A stretch of DNA of 64,000 nt from Antarcticimicrobium sp040365005 (GCF_040365005.1 NZ_BAABWV010000005.1:186001-250000); one strand, 5' to 3'. Shown: positions 8,576 to 17,501, counted from the first letter of the stretch. Numbers and translations are program-made. Notes: generated by a model from the sequence alone, not told the origin.

Positions 8576-9583
8576 TCAGCCGCCCGTGTGACTCATGTGG
8601 CGCGACATCTGCCCATCGGCCCGCTGGCGCGAATAGTCAAAGTCGTGGCCCTTGGGCTTGTGCGAGATCGCGGTGCGGATCGCCTGTTCCAGCGCGGTGT
8701 CGCTATCGGGGTGATCGCGCAGGGGGCTGCGCAGATCGGCCATGTCCTCTTGTCCCAGGCACATGTAAAGCTCGCCGGTGCAGGTCAGGCGCACGCGGTT
8801 GCAGCTTTCGCAGAAGTTATGCGACAGCGGCGTGATGAACCCGATCTTCTGCCCGGTCTCCTCAAGCCGCACGTAACGCGCCGGTCCGCCGGTGCGCTCG
8901 GCCAGGTCGGTGACGGTGTAATGCTGCGCATAGCGCGCCCGCACGTCGTCGAGCGACCAGTATTGATCCAGCCGATCCTCGTTGCCGATGTCGCCCATCG
9001 GCATCACCTCGATCCAGGTCAGGTCGATGTCGCGTTCGGCGCACCATTCGGTGATGCGTGGCAGCTCGTCCTCGTTGACGCCCTTGAGCGCCACCGCGTT
9101 GATCTTGACCCGCAGCCCGGCCTTTTGCGCCGCGTCGATGCCGCGCAGTACCTGCGGCAGTCGGCCCCAGCGGGTGATCTCGGCGAATTTCGCCTCGTCC
9201 AGCGTATCGAGCGAGATGTTCACCCGGCGCACGCCGGCATCAAACAGGTCCTGCGCGAACCGTTCGAGCTGCGATCCGTTGGTGGTCAGCGTCAGCTCCT
9301 TCAGCGCGCCGCTGTCCAGGTGCCGGGTCATCGACCGGAAAAAGGTCATGATATCGCGCCGCACCAGCGGCTCGCCGCCGGTGATGCGCAGTTTCTCGAC
9401 CCCGAGATGCACGAAGGTCGAACACATGCGGTCCAGCTCCTCCAGCGTCAGCAACTCTTTCTTGGGAAGAAAGGTCATGTTCTCCGACATGCAATAAACG
9501 CAGCGGAAATCGCACCGGTCGGTGACGGAGACGCGCAAGTAGGTGATTGCGCGGGCAAAGGGATCGATCAAGGGTGCGCTCAT
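8576..9583 (-). CDS. moaA: GTP 3',8-cyclase, molybdenum cofactor biosynthesis
   Basis: MoaA is the radical-SAM enzyme that converts GTP to 3',8-cH2GTP, the first step of molybdopterin synthesis, together with MoaC. The N-terminal radical-SAM cluster is C24-x3-C28-x2-C31 (CDFRCVYC), followed by GGEPLVRRDI. The second, substrate-binding cluster is at CESCNRVRLTCTGELYMC. The ATG at 9583 (MSAPLIDPFARA) gives 335 aa, the family norm; the open frame continues to 9676 without support. It precedes waaA in the same direction with no gap. No other moa genes are visible. Confidence 0.96.
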   Translation of the reverse strand: MSAPLIDPFARAITYLRVSVTDRCDFRCVYCMSENMTFLPKKELLTLEELDRMCSTFVHLGVEKLRITGGEPLVRRDIMTFFRSMTRHLDSGALKELTLTTNGSQLERFAQDLFDAGVRRVNISLDTLDEAKFAEITRWGRLPQVLRGIDAAQKAGLRVKINAVALKGVNEDELPRITEWCAERDIDLTWIEVMPMGDIGNEDRLDQYWSLDDVRARYAQHYTVTDLAERTGGPARYVRLEETGQKIGFITPLSHNFCESCNRVRLTCTGELYMCLGQEDMADLRSPLRDHPDSDTALEQAIRTAISHKPKGHDFDYSRQRADGQMSRHMSHTGG

Positions 9584-9667
9584 GAGGCATAGGTAGAGTG
9601 CTGCCGACCTCGCGGCAAGGGGGATTGGCTCTGGCACGGGCCGTGGCACCGGGATATGATCACCGGC

Positions 9668-10120
9668 ATGAGACATCTGGCGATCCTTTCCCTTGTGTTC
9701 GTGACCGGCTGCGCGCAGGTCGGCGGCGTCGTCGATAGCGTGCGCGGCAGTCTGGGCGGGCTTGGCAAATCCGATGCGCCGCAGGTGCAGGAGGCGGAAC
9801 CGCTGCCCCCCGCCAGCGATTCCCTGCCGGACGAGCCGCCGGTCGCCGCCGTGCCGCAGGCCGCCGATGGCGGGTTGGGTCGCACGGTGGTCGGGCTGGG
9901 CGATCCGGGAAAGACCGGGCTTTGGATGGAAACGCCGCTGGTCACGGCGGGCGGCAAGGGGCGCGTGGTCTGGCCGACCACCGGGCGCTGGGTCGCGGTG
10001 GCGCTGATCCCGGCGGGCGGCGAGGTCACCGCCGGCAGCCGGCTGTCGCTGGAGGCGTTCCGCATCCTCGGCGCGCCGCTGACCGAGTTGATCGAGGTCG
10101 AGGTCTACGCCGAGGGCTGA
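9668..10120 (+). CDS. Small predicted lipoprotein of unknown function
   Basis: The product is about 150 aa with a lipoprotein signal: MRHLAILSLVFVTGCAQ, lipobox VTGC with C15 as the lipidation site. Another in-frame ATG at 9656 would add four residues (MITG); the later ATG gives a standard signal peptide. After the signal comes an acidic Pro/Ala-rich stretch, then a compact domain with GRTVVGLGDPGKTGLWMETP and GRVVWPTTGRWVAVALIP, which suggests a small beta-rich periplasmic domain. It is divergent from moaA (about 85 bp) and its 3' end overlaps the convergent DNA-repair gene by 16 bp. I do not recognise the family with certainty. Confidence 0.75.
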   Translation: MRHLAILSLVFVTGCAQVGGVVDSVRGSLGGLGKSDAPQVQEAEPLPPASDSLPDEPPVAAVPQAADGGLGRTVVGLGDPGKTGLWMETPLVTAGGKGRVVWPTTGRWVAVALIPAGGEVTAGSRLSLEAFRILGAPLTELIEVEVYAEG

Positions 10121-10812
10121 TCCGTACCGGGCGTCTCGGCCAGGTATTTCGCCGCCTCCTTGCGGGCAAAGGGCTTCATCGCGTCGCCGTGGCGGGCAAG
10201 AAAGGCGCGGGTGCGCTCCGGGTCATGCTTGCTCAACTCGCGCAGCCACCAGGCCACCGCCTTTTGAATGAACCAGTCGCGGTCGGTGACATAGCCCGCC
10301 GCCCATCCGAGGATGCGGTCGCGCTGCTCCAGCTCCGCCGGTTTCGGGTGGTTCTGCTTGGTCCAGGGCAGGGTGGCGACCAGCGCGGCGCGGCGGGTCC
10401 ACATATGCTCGGACCGGGTCCAGGCCTCGACCGCGTCGAGTCGCGCGGGATCGGCCACCAGCCGTTTCTGCGCCGCCATGCAGGCGTGATCGGCGATCGC
10501 CCAACTGTCGAACTCGGGCACCCAGCCCTGGATCAGCGCCCAGACTGCGTCATCGGGCCGGATGCGTGCCTGGGTCAGGAGTTTCGCCGCCGCCAGTCGG
10601 GCCTCGAAGATGTCGCTGCGCCACAGCGCGTCGGAGAGCGCCACCCGCTCCACCACCGAGAGGCTTTGCCGCCAGCCCTTGGTCAGGTCGTTGAGGACCG
10701 GGTTCGGGATGCCCAGCACCACGCGGCTCTGCTTGTGATAGGCGGCCATCTGTTCGGCGCGGCCGGGCTCGACATGGGCCCTGAGCTGGGCCAGCGCGTC
10801 GTCAAGTGTCAT
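10105..10812 (-). CDS. AlkD-like DNA alkylation repair protein (HEAT-repeat)
   Basis: The protein is 235 aa, all helical, resembling the DNA alkylation repair family (AlkC/AlkD type glycosylases that excise N3- and N7-alkylpurines without base flipping). HEAT-like helical pairs recur: WRSDIFEARLAAAKLL, FDSWAIADHACMAA, MWTRRAALVATLPW and WFIQKAVAWWLRELSK. The aromatic W/D-rich positions expected near the lesion-binding cleft are present (DSWAIAD, WTRRAA, DWFIQKAVAWWLRE). It follows glmS on the same strand after about 100 bp and overlaps the convergent lipoprotein gene. Repair activity is inferred from the family. Confidence 0.82.
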   Translation of the reverse strand: MTLDDALAQLRAHVEPGRAEQMAAYHKQSRVVLGIPNPVLNDLTKGWRQSLSVVERVALSDALWRSDIFEARLAAAKLLTQARIRPDDAVWALIQGWVPEFDSWAIADHACMAAQKRLVADPARLDAVEAWTRSEHMWTRRAALVATLPWTKQNHPKPAELEQRDRILGWAAGYVTDRDWFIQKAVAWWLRELSKHDPERTRAFLARHGDAMKPFARKEAAKYLAETPGTDQPSA

Positions 10813-10836
10813 GGCAGGAGCGCAGGGCGCGATTGT

Positions 10837-10879
10837 ACGAAACGCCCCCCGGATTTCCCCGTTTCGTGCCTCCCGGGGG
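10837..10879 (-). terminator. Two mutually exclusive hairpins downstream of glmS
   Basis: Arms ACGAAACG (10837-10844) and CGTTTCGT (10860-10867) can pair. So can CCCCCGG (10846-10852) and CCGGGGG (10873-10879). The two stems interleave and cannot form as simple hairpins together. They lie between glmS and the AlkD-like gene on the minus strand, so they could act as an attenuator, a terminator or a processing site. Confidence 0.45.
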
Positions 10880-10914
10880 CGGCTGTACCGGATGTCTGGA
10901 TCATTGCGGGCCTC

Positions 10915-12738
10915 CTATTCCACCGTCACGGATTTCGCCAGGTTGCGCGGCTGGTCCACGTCGGTGCCCTTGGCGATGGCGGTGTGATAGGCCAGCAATT
11001 GGGCCGGCACGGCATAGAGGATCGGGGCCAGAACCGGCGTCACCTCGGGCATCGTCACGGACAGCCAGACCCCGTCGCCGGCCCCGGTCAGCCCGGCGGC
11101 GTCCGAGATCAGCAACACCTTGCCCTCGCGCGCCATCACCTCCTGCATGTTCGAGACGGTCTTGTCGAACAGCGGATCCATCGGCGCCATCATCACCACC
11201 GGCACGCTGGCATCGATCAGGGCAATCGGGCCATGCTTCAATTCGCCAGCCGCATAAGCTTCGGCGTGGATATAGCTGATTTCCTTTAGTTTCAGTGCGC
11301 CTTCCAATGCCAGCGGGAACATCAGGCCCCGGCCCAGGAACAGCACGTCGCGGGCGCTGCTCAACTGCTGCGCCGCCGCCTTCAGGTCATTGTTGCACGC
11401 CAGCGCGCTGTTGATCACTTGCGGCAGACCCCGCAGCGCCGAGACCAGGTCGGCCCGCGCCTCGGGCGTCATCTCACCGCGATCCGTCGCCGCCTTGAGC
11501 GCAAGGATCAGCAGCACCGTCAACTGGCAGGTAAAGGCCTTGGTCGAGGCGACGCCGATCTCGACCCCGGCATGGATCGGCAGCGCCAGGTCGCTTTCGC
11601 GCGCGATCGAGCTTTCCGGCACGTTGATCACCGACACAATGTGATCCGCCTTGTCCCGGCAATAGCGCAGCGCCGCCAGCGTGTCTGCGGTCTCGCCCGA
11701 CTGGCTGACGAACAGGGCCACGGTGCCCTTGGGCAGGGGCGGTTCGCGATAGCGGAACTCGCTGGCGATATCGACCTCGACCGGGATGCGGGCGAGCTGT
11801 TCGAACCAGTATTTCGCGGTCAGACAGGCATAATAGGCGGTGCCGCAGGCCACGAGGGTGAGCCGTTCGACCTTGGAGAAGTCCAGCCCGGCACCCGGCA
11901 GACACACGGTCTCCTGGTCGGCGGGCAGGTAGTGGCGGATCGCATCGGCCAGAACGGCGGGCTGTTCGGCGATCTCCTTGGCCATGAAATGCTTGTGCCC
12001 GGCCTTGTCGACGCGGGCGGCGTCGACCTGGATGGTCCTGACCGGGCGGTTGGCCAGTTCACCCCGCTCGTCGCGGATTTCCAGCGAGGTCCGGGTCAGG
12101 ACGGCGCGATCGCCCTCCTCGAGATAGGTGATGCGGTCGGTGAAGGGCGAGAGGGCGATGGCGTCCGAACCCACGTACATCTCGCCCTTGCCATGTCCGA
12201 TTGCCAGTGGCGAGCCCTTGCGCGCGGCGACGATCAGGTCGTCTTCACCCTCGAAGAGAAAGGCCAGTGCAAAGGCGCCCTGCAAGCAGTCGACGGTCTT
12301 CATCGCAGCCGCCACCGGGGTTTCCCCCTGTTGCAGGAACCGCTGGGCCATCAGCGCCACGGTTTCGGTGTCGGTTTCGGTCTCAAACCCGATGCCGTCC
12401 TTTGCCAGGTCTTCGCGCAGTTCGCGGAAATTCTCGATGATGCCGTTGTGCACCACAGCGACCGCGCCGGCGCGGTGCGGGTGGGCATTGTTCACCGTCG
12501 GCGCGCCGTGGGTGGCCCAGCGGGTATGGCCGATGCCGGATTTGCCCGCCAGCGGCGAATGGACCAGAAGATCACTGAGGTTGACCAGCTTGCCGACCGC
12601 GCGGCGGCGGTCCAGCACGCCGTCGTTGACCGTGGCGATCCCGGCGCTGTCATAGCCCCGGTATTCCAGCCGTTTCAACGCCTCCACGAGGATCGGCGCG
12701 GCTTCATGGCTTCCCAGGACCCCGACAATTCCGCACAT
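10915..12738 (-). CDS. glmS: Glutamine--fructose-6-phosphate aminotransferase (isomerising)
   Basis: GlmS makes glucosamine-6-phosphate from fructose-6-phosphate and glutamine, the first step toward UDP-GlcNAc for peptidoglycan and lipid A. The 607-aa length is standard. Cys2 (MCGIVGVLG) is the glutaminase nucleophile after Met removal; RWATHGAP and HNGIIENF belong to the same domain. Two SIS domains follow (VACGTAYYACL, SQSGETADTLAAL, LFLGRGLMFPLALEGALKLKEISYIHAEAY), and the C-terminus DQPRNLAKSVTVE is canonical. Its ATG overlaps the glmU stop codon by 1 base (TAATG), so glmU-glmS form a coupled operon. No glmS ribozyme is expected or seen. Confidence 0.98.
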   Translation of the reverse strand: MCGIVGVLGSHEAAPILVEALKRLEYRGYDSAGIATVNDGVLDRRRAVGKLVNLSDLLVHSPLAGKSGIGHTRWATHGAPTVNNAHPHRAGAVAVVHNGIIENFRELREDLAKDGIGFETETDTETVALMAQRFLQQGETPVAAAMKTVDCLQGAFALAFLFEGEDDLIVAARKGSPLAIGHGKGEMYVGSDAIALSPFTDRITYLEEGDRAVLTRTSLEIRDERGELANRPVRTIQVDAARVDKAGHKHFMAKEIAEQPAVLADAIRHYLPADQETVCLPGAGLDFSKVERLTLVACGTAYYACLTAKYWFEQLARIPVEVDIASEFRYREPPLPKGTVALFVSQSGETADTLAALRYCRDKADHIVSVINVPESSIARESDLALPIHAGVEIGVASTKAFTCQLTVLLILALKAATDRGEMTPEARADLVSALRGLPQVINSALACNNDLKAAAQQLSSARDVLFLGRGLMFPLALEGALKLKEISYIHAEAYAAGELKHGPIALIDASVPVVMMAPMDPLFDKTVSNMQEVMAREGKVLLISDAAGLTGAGDGVWLSVTMPEVTPVLAPILYAVPAQLLAYHTAIAKGTDVDQPRNLAKSVTVE

Positions 12739-14093
12739 TATCCGGCCTCCTGATTACGTTTTTCTTTCCGTGCCTTTAACAAAGCGAACAATTTCCGGGC
12801 CTGGCCGGGTTTGTTCTCCTGCCGGGCACGGGCCAGGGCGAGGGCCTCTGCCTCGACGTCCTTGGTGATGACCGATCCGCTGCCGGTCATCGCGCCGTCG
12901 CCCACTGTCACCGGGGCCACCAGCATGGTGTTCGACCCGATAAAGGCGCCGCGGCCGATCTTGGTCCGGTGTTTCATCACCCCGTCGTAGTTGCAGGTGA
13001 TGGTGCCGGCGCCGATGTTGCTGCCGGCGCCGATGCTGGCATCGCCGATATAGCTCAGGTGGTTGACCTTGGCGCCCTCGGCGATCTCGGCGTTCTTGAT
13101 CTCGACGAAATTGCCGATGCGCACATCCTCGGCCAATTCCGCCCCCGGGCGCAGCCTTGCATAGGGGCCGACCACCGCGCCGCGGCTGACGTGACACCCC
13201 TCGAGGTGTGAAAAGGCGCGGATCGTGACGCCGGATTCCACCGTGACGCCGGGGCCGAAGACCACGTTCGGCTCGATCAGCGTGTCGCGGCCGATCACGG
13301 TGTCAAAGGCCAGGTGCACGGTGTCGGGCGCGATCAGCGTGATCCCCGCCTCCAGCAGCTCGGCCCGGGCGCGGGCCTGGAACACCGCCTCGGCCCCGGC
13401 AAGGTCGGCGCGGGAGTTGATGCCCATCGTCTCGGCCTCGTCGCAGGCGACGGCAGTGACCGAAAGGCCACGCGCGCGCGCCAGTTCGACCACGTCGGTC
13501 AGGTAGTATTCGCCCGAGGCGTTGTCATTGCCGACCTGCGCGATCAGGTCGAACAGGGTTTGCGCATCACAGGCCAGAAGCCCGCTGTTGCAAAAGCTAA
13601 TGGCGCGTTCTTCCTCGGTGGCATCCTTGTATTCGACGATCCGATCGAGTTGGTCACCGGCCATCACCAGCCGCCCGTAGCGGGCCGGGTCGGCGGCATG
13701 GAAACCCAGGATCACCACGTCGTTCTGCGCCCGCGCGGTGAGCATCCGCTCCAGCGTTTCGGGCTGCACGAAGGGGGTGTCGCCGTAGAGCACGACCACG
13801 TCGCCCGCGAACCCCTCCAGCGCCGCGCGGGCCTGATCGACCGCATGCGCGGTGCCAAGCTGCTCGGACTGGATCACCACCTGGGCGGTCTCGTCGATCT
13901 CTCCTGCGGCCAGGGCGACCGCATCGGCCCCGTGTCCGGCCACGATGACGGTGCGTTCGGGCTCCAGCGTCGCGCCGCTTTGCACCGCATGGGCCAGCAT
14001 CGGCGCCTGGCCGATCTGGTGCAGAACCTTGGGCAGGTCGGATTTCATCCTCGTGCCTTTTCCGGCAGCGAGGATGACAAGGGCGATGGGCAT
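12738..14093 (-). CDS. glmU: Bifunctional GlmU: glucosamine-1-P acetyltransferase / GlcNAc-1-P uridyltransferase
   Basis: GlmU carries out the last two steps to UDP-GlcNAc. The N-terminal pyrophosphorylase domain starts MPIALVILAAGKGTRM with the G-x-G-T-R-M nucleotide loop and has YGDTPFV; the C-terminal half is a left-handed beta-helix of hexapeptide repeats (VFGPGVTVESGVTIRAFSH, NFVEIKNA, GAGTITCNYDG) with the acetyltransferase site. The ATG at 14093 gives 451 aa, near the family norm; the frame stays open to 14372 but that part lies in the divergent promoter and gph. It precedes glmS in a coupled pair, so two enzymes of one pathway are made together. Confidence 0.97.
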   Translation of the reverse strand: MPIALVILAAGKGTRMKSDLPKVLHQIGQAPMLAHAVQSGATLEPERTVIVAGHGADAVALAAGEIDETAQVVIQSEQLGTAHAVDQARAALEGFAGDVVVLYGDTPFVQPETLERMLTARAQNDVVILGFHAADPARYGRLVMAGDQLDRIVEYKDATEEERAISFCNSGLLACDAQTLFDLIAQVGNDNASGEYYLTDVVELARARGLSVTAVACDEAETMGINSRADLAGAEAVFQARARAELLEAGITLIAPDTVHLAFDTVIGRDTLIEPNVVFGPGVTVESGVTIRAFSHLEGCHVSRGAVVGPYARLRPGAELAEDVRIGNFVEIKNAEIAEGAKVNHLSYIGDASIGAGSNIGAGTITCNYDGVMKHRTKIGRGAFIGSNTMLVAPVTVGDGAMTGSGSVITKDVEAEALALARARQENKPGQARKLFALLKARKEKRNQEAG

Positions 14094-14223
14094 TGCGATT
14101 TCTCTTTGTCTTTTGGTCCCGCCCGTTTTATCCGCTGCGAGGAGCAGCGCAACAGTTGGCGTGATCAAACAAGGTTGCGGGATGCAACAGGGGCGGGCGG
14201 AAACACGCCGAAGGAGGCAGGAC

Positions 14224-14895
14224 ATGCGCACGGTGATCTTCGATCTGGACGGGACGCTGGCCGATACCTCGGGCGACCTGATTGCGGCGGCCAATGCCTG
14301 TTTCCGGCAGATGGGGGTTGGCGACGTGCTTGATCCCGATGCCGACCAGGGTGTTGCGCTGCGTGGCGGCAAGCGGATGCTGACCGTGGGGCTGGAGCGG
14401 CTGGGGCGCTATGACGCCGATACGGTCGAGGCCTATTACCCGGTGCTGCTCGAGGCCTATGCCGAGGATATCGACCGGCACAGCGTGCTGTATCCCGGCG
14501 CGATGGCGGCGGTCGAGGCGCTGGGTACGGCGGGCTATGGTCTTGGCGTCTGCACCAACAAGCCCGAAGGGCTGGCCGACCTGCTGCTGCGGCGGCTGGG
14601 CGTGCGCGACGTCTTTGCCGCGCTGGTCGGGGCCGATACGCTGACGGTGCGCAAGCCCGATCCCGAACCTCTGCGCGAGGCGGCCCGGCGCGCCGGTGGC
14701 GATCCGGCCAGGACGCTGCTGGTCGGCGATTCCGACACCGACCGCAACACCGCCCGCGCCGCCGGCGTGCCCTCGGTTCTGGTGACCTTCGGCCCCTCCG
14801 GTGCCGACATGGCGGCGCTGGCGCCCGAGGCGCTGTTGGAGCGGTTCGAGGATCTGCCCGGCCTCGTGGCTCAGTTGATCGGCGCGAACAGCTGA
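14224..14895 (+). CDS. gph: Phosphoglycolate phosphatase-type HAD hydrolase
   Basis: This 223-aa HAD-superfamily phosphatase has motif I DLDGTLADTSGDL (nucleophile and acid/base Asp), motif II in CTNKPEG, motif III Lys in RKPDPEPL, and motif IV VGDSDTDRNTARAAG. The cap sits between motifs I and II as in Gph/CbbZ. AAGGAGG at 14211-14217 places the start at 14224. It is divergent from glmU; the ~130 bp between them should hold both promoters. Hydrolysis of 2-phosphoglycolate is the usual role of this subgroup, but HAD specificity cannot be fixed by motifs alone. Its 3' end overlaps the convergent MmgE/PrpD gene by 25 bp. Confidence 0.85.
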   Translation: MRTVIFDLDGTLADTSGDLIAAANACFRQMGVGDVLDPDADQGVALRGGKRMLTVGLERLGRYDADTVEAYYPVLLEAYAEDIDRHSVLYPGAMAAVEALGTAGYGLGVCTNKPEGLADLLLRRLGVRDVFAALVGADTLTVRKPDPEPLREAARRAGGDPARTLLVGDSDTDRNTARAAGVPSVLVTFGPSGADMAALAPEALLERFEDLPGLVAQLIGANS

Positions 14896-16175
14896 TCGGT
14901 CAGCGGCGCCAGCCCGGTTCTTTCCAGTTTTGACAGGGCGTCCTCGATGGCGTCGGCGCGGGGCCGTCCCAGCACAGGGTCGGCCAGATCGTGGAACTTG
15001 ACGCGAAGCTCACCTTCGGTCGGGGGATCGGTGTGATCCCAGCGCGGGGTGACCCAATCGCCGCGCAGGCTGCGCCCGTCGTGCAGGATCAGCGTGACCC
15101 GGGCGAAACGGCGCAGCGGGAACGCGGCATTGGCGCGGTCGGCTTCGCGCAGCACCATGGAGCGGGACAGCCGGAGCACCTCCGGGTGATCCAGGGAGTC
15201 GTCGGCCAGGTGTTCGGGCCGGATCTCTCCATGCACCATGGCCAGCGCGGCGGGGTAGGAGGTGGAATACTGTGCCTCGTCCGAGCGTTTGGGCTCGCGC
15301 ATCGCGAGGCGAACGGATTCGTGAAAGGTCTCGACCTCGATGCGCGTGACCTGCTCGGGGCGCAGGTGATGGGCGCGGCGCAGCGCCAGCACCCCCTCGA
15401 CCGGGGCATGGGCCCAGCGGCAGACCGGGTAGGGTTTGAAATACTGCTCGAGGACGGCCCAACGCTGGCCGAGATCGCGCCAGTACGCCGGCGCCGCGTC
15501 GACCGTCACGGCGGGGGCGCCGGTGAACCCCTCTTGGGCCAGCAAGGCGGCAGAGACCCCGGCCATCGCCCCCCATCCAGAGCCGTCCTTGACCATGGTG
15601 GGATGGTCGATGCAGCGCATCATCTGGCTGCGCGGGCCGTGGTACTCGGCGATGCCGAGCGCGTGGCGGGTCCGGTCGCGATCCAGCCGCAACAGGCGCG
15701 CGGCGGCGGCCGCCGCCGTTACCGCCCCCCAACTGCCCGAGGTGTGGAACTCGGGCACGGTGCCATGCTGGGCCTCGGCCACGCGCGCGCCGATCTCGTA
15801 ACCCATCGCGATGGTGGCAAGAAAGTCGGCGCCGCTGGCGCCCGCCCGATGCGCCACGGCCAGTGCGGCGGGGAACAGGGAACAGCCGATATGACCCTTG
15901 GACGGGTTGTAGCCGTCATGTCCGTCCAGCGAGTCGATCATCATGCCGCCGGCCAGCGCAACGCCGGGCAGGCTGGCGGTTCGGGCCTCGAACAGCATCG
16001 GCGCATCGCCGCCGAAATGCGCGGCGGCATGATCGCGGATGATCGCGCTGAGTCTCGTGCCGTGGCCGCCGGCGGCGACACCGATCAGGTCGAGCAGGCA
16101 CAGGCGCACCCGCGCTCGCACCTCGGGCGGCAGGTCGGGCCAGGACAGCCCGTGGATCAGGTCGAGCGGTGTCAT
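14871..16175 (-). CDS. MmgE/PrpD family protein
   Basis: The 434-aa protein belongs to the MmgE/PrpD fold, which includes 2-methylcitrate dehydratase and cis-aconitate decarboxylase. Recognisable blocks are LDLIGVAAGGHGTRL near the N-terminus, GMMIDSLDGHDGYNPSKGHIGCSLFPAALAVA (read as separate motifs DSLDGHDGYN and KGHIGCSLFPA), HTSGSWGAVTAAAAAARLL, and KPYPVCRWAHAPVEG. No prpB, prpC or prpE lies nearby, so a methylcitrate-cycle role is not supported; many environmental members act on other hydroxy or carboxylic acids. It is divergent from a DegT/StrS-type gene, the only contextual hint. Substrate unknown. Confidence 0.82.
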   Translation of the reverse strand: MTPLDLIHGLSWPDLPPEVRARVRLCLLDLIGVAAGGHGTRLSAIIRDHAAAHFGGDAPMLFEARTASLPGVALAGGMMIDSLDGHDGYNPSKGHIGCSLFPAALAVAHRAGASGADFLATIAMGYEIGARVAEAQHGTVPEFHTSGSWGAVTAAAAAARLLRLDRDRTRHALGIAEYHGPRSQMMRCIDHPTMVKDGSGWGAMAGVSAALLAQEGFTGAPAVTVDAAPAYWRDLGQRWAVLEQYFKPYPVCRWAHAPVEGVLALRRAHHLRPEQVTRIEVETFHESVRLAMREPKRSDEAQYSTSYPAALAMVHGEIRPEHLADDSLDHPEVLRLSRSMVLREADRANAAFPLRRFARVTLILHDGRSLRGDWVTPRWDHTDPPTEGELRVKFHDLADPVLGRPRADAIEDALSKLERTGLAPLTDQLFAPIN

Positions 16176-16269
16176 GCAGACAGGCTAGGGAAGCGGCGGC
16201 GGCAATCTGTCCTGTTTGCGACGCGCAATCGGACAAGGTTTCAACTTCGTGAAATCGCGCCGGGGGATA

Positions 16270-16299
16270 TTGACCGTGCCGTGCAGGCGGCCCAATAAC
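16270..16299 (+). promoter_or_regulatory. Candidate promoter for a leaderless DegT-family mRNA
   Basis: TTGACC at 16270-16275, an 18-bp spacer, and AATAAC at 16294-16299 form a sigma-70-like pair. Transcription would start about at the ATG at 16305, and no Shine-Dalgarno sequence precedes that ATG, so the message may be leaderless. Confidence 0.4.
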
Positions 16300-16304
16300 G
16301 GCGC

Positions 16305-17501
16305 ATGAGCGAGATTTTCACAGGCAGTTTCACCCAGCAGGAGCCGATCCCGGAACAGGGGATCGAGGCGGCGCTGGCGGTGCTGCGTCATGGCCGGCTG
16401 CATCGTTACAACGTGGCCGAGGGCGAGGTGAGCGAGGCGGCGCTGCTGGAGCAGGAGTTCGCGGCGCAGATGGGGGCGAAATACTGCCTTGCCGTCACGT
16501 CTGGCGGCTATGCGCTGTCGACGGCGATGCGGGCGGCGGGGGTGAAACCCGGCGACACGGTGCTGACCAATGCCTTTACCCTGGCGCCGGTTCCGGGCGC
16601 GATCGCCTCGATCGGGGCAAAGCCCGCCTACGTCGGCGTGACCGAACAGCTGACCATCGACCTGGACGACCTGGTCGCCAAGGCGGATCAGGCGCGGGTG
16701 CTGCTGCTCAGCCACATGCGTGGGCATATCTGCGACATGGATCGGCTGATGGAGATCTGCACCGCCGCCGGCCTCACCGTGATCGAGGATTGCGCCCATA
16801 CCATGGGGGCGGCGTGGAACGGTGTGCCCTCGGGGCGGCATGGGCTGGTGGGCTGCTATTCCTGCCAGACCTACAAGCATGTGAATTCGGGTGAGGGCGG
16901 GTTGCTGGTGACCGACGACGAAGAGGTCGCCGCGCGGGCGGTGATCCTGTCGGGATCCTACATGCTGTATGATCGTCACCTCGCCGCACCGGGGCCGGAG
17001 GTGTTCGAGCGGGTCAAGTACGACACGCCGAATATCTCGGGCCGGATGGACAACCTGCGCGCCGCGATCCTGCGTCCGCAATTGCGCGCGCTGGAGGCCC
17101 AGGTGGCGCGTTGGAACGAACGCTACGGCGTGCTTGAGGCGGGGCTGCGCAATACGCCCGGGCTGACCGTGATCGACCGTCCGAAGGCCGAAACACCGGT
17201 CGGATCGTCGTTCCAGTTCCTGCTGCTCGACTGGCCCGAGGAGAAGGTGCAGGCGGTGCTGCGGCGGTGCGCTGCGCGTGGGGTCGAGTTGAAGTGGTTC
17301 GGCGCCGCCGAACCCCAGGGCTTCACCTCGCGTTATGACAGTTGGCGCTATGCGCCCTCTGCCGCCATGCCGCAGACCGACCGGGTTCTTGCCGGTATCG
17401 TGGATTTGAGGGTGCCCTTGACCTTCAGCCTCGAGGATTGCGCGCTGATCGCGCGGATCATCCGCGCCGAGGTGGGGGGCGTGTTCCAGGACCCCGCGTA
17501 G
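16305..17501 (+). CDS. DegT/DnrJ/EryC1/StrS-family PLP aminotransferase-like protein
   Basis: This 398-aa PLP protein is in the sugar aminotransferase family (DegT/StrS). The PLP-lysine candidate is K191 in SCQTYKHVNSGEGG; VIEDCAHTMGA holds the Asp that contacts the pyridine nitrogen, and AVTSGGYALSTAM the phosphate-binding turn. The C-terminal half is standard (YDTPNISGRMDNLRAAIL). Members usually transaminate keto-sugar nucleotides, but no sugar-nucleotide or polysaccharide genes flank it; instead it is divergent from a MmgE/PrpD protein. It has no Shine-Dalgarno sequence. A role in an unusual amino acid or amino sugar pathway is possible. Confidence 0.85.
   Translation: MSEIFTGSFTQQEPIPEQGIEAALAVLRHGRLHRYNVAEGEVSEAALLEQEFAAQMGAKYCLAVTSGGYALSTAMRAAGVKPGDTVLTNAFTLAPVPGAIASIGAKPAYVGVTEQLTIDLDDLVAKADQARVLLLSHMRGHICDMDRLMEICTAAGLTVIEDCAHTMGAAWNGVPSGRHGLVGCYSCQTYKHVNSGEGGLLVTDDEEVAARAVILSGSYMLYDRHLAAPGPEVFERVKYDTPNISGRMDNLRAAILRPQLRALEAQVARWNERYGVLEAGLRNTPGLTVIDRPKAETPVGSSFQFLLLDWPEEKVQAVLRRCAARGVELKWFGAAEPQGFTSRYDSWRYAPSAAMPQTDRVLAGIVDLRVPLTFSLEDCALIARIIRAEVGGVFQDPA

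Noticed and set aside
6611..9592. An open frame of 993 codons on the plus strand across waaA and moaA
   Set aside because: It is a shadow of three recognised minus-strand genes. No motif, start signal or domain supports it.
10915..12738. Search for a glmS ribozyme or other riboswitch near glmS and moaA
   Set aside because: The glmS start overlaps the glmU stop and the moaA leader is only about 80 bp with no Moco-type fold seen.
14871..16175. PrpD as part of a methylcitrate cycle
   Set aside because: No prpB, prpC or prpE in the window, and the partner gene is a DegT-type protein, so the specific name is not supported.
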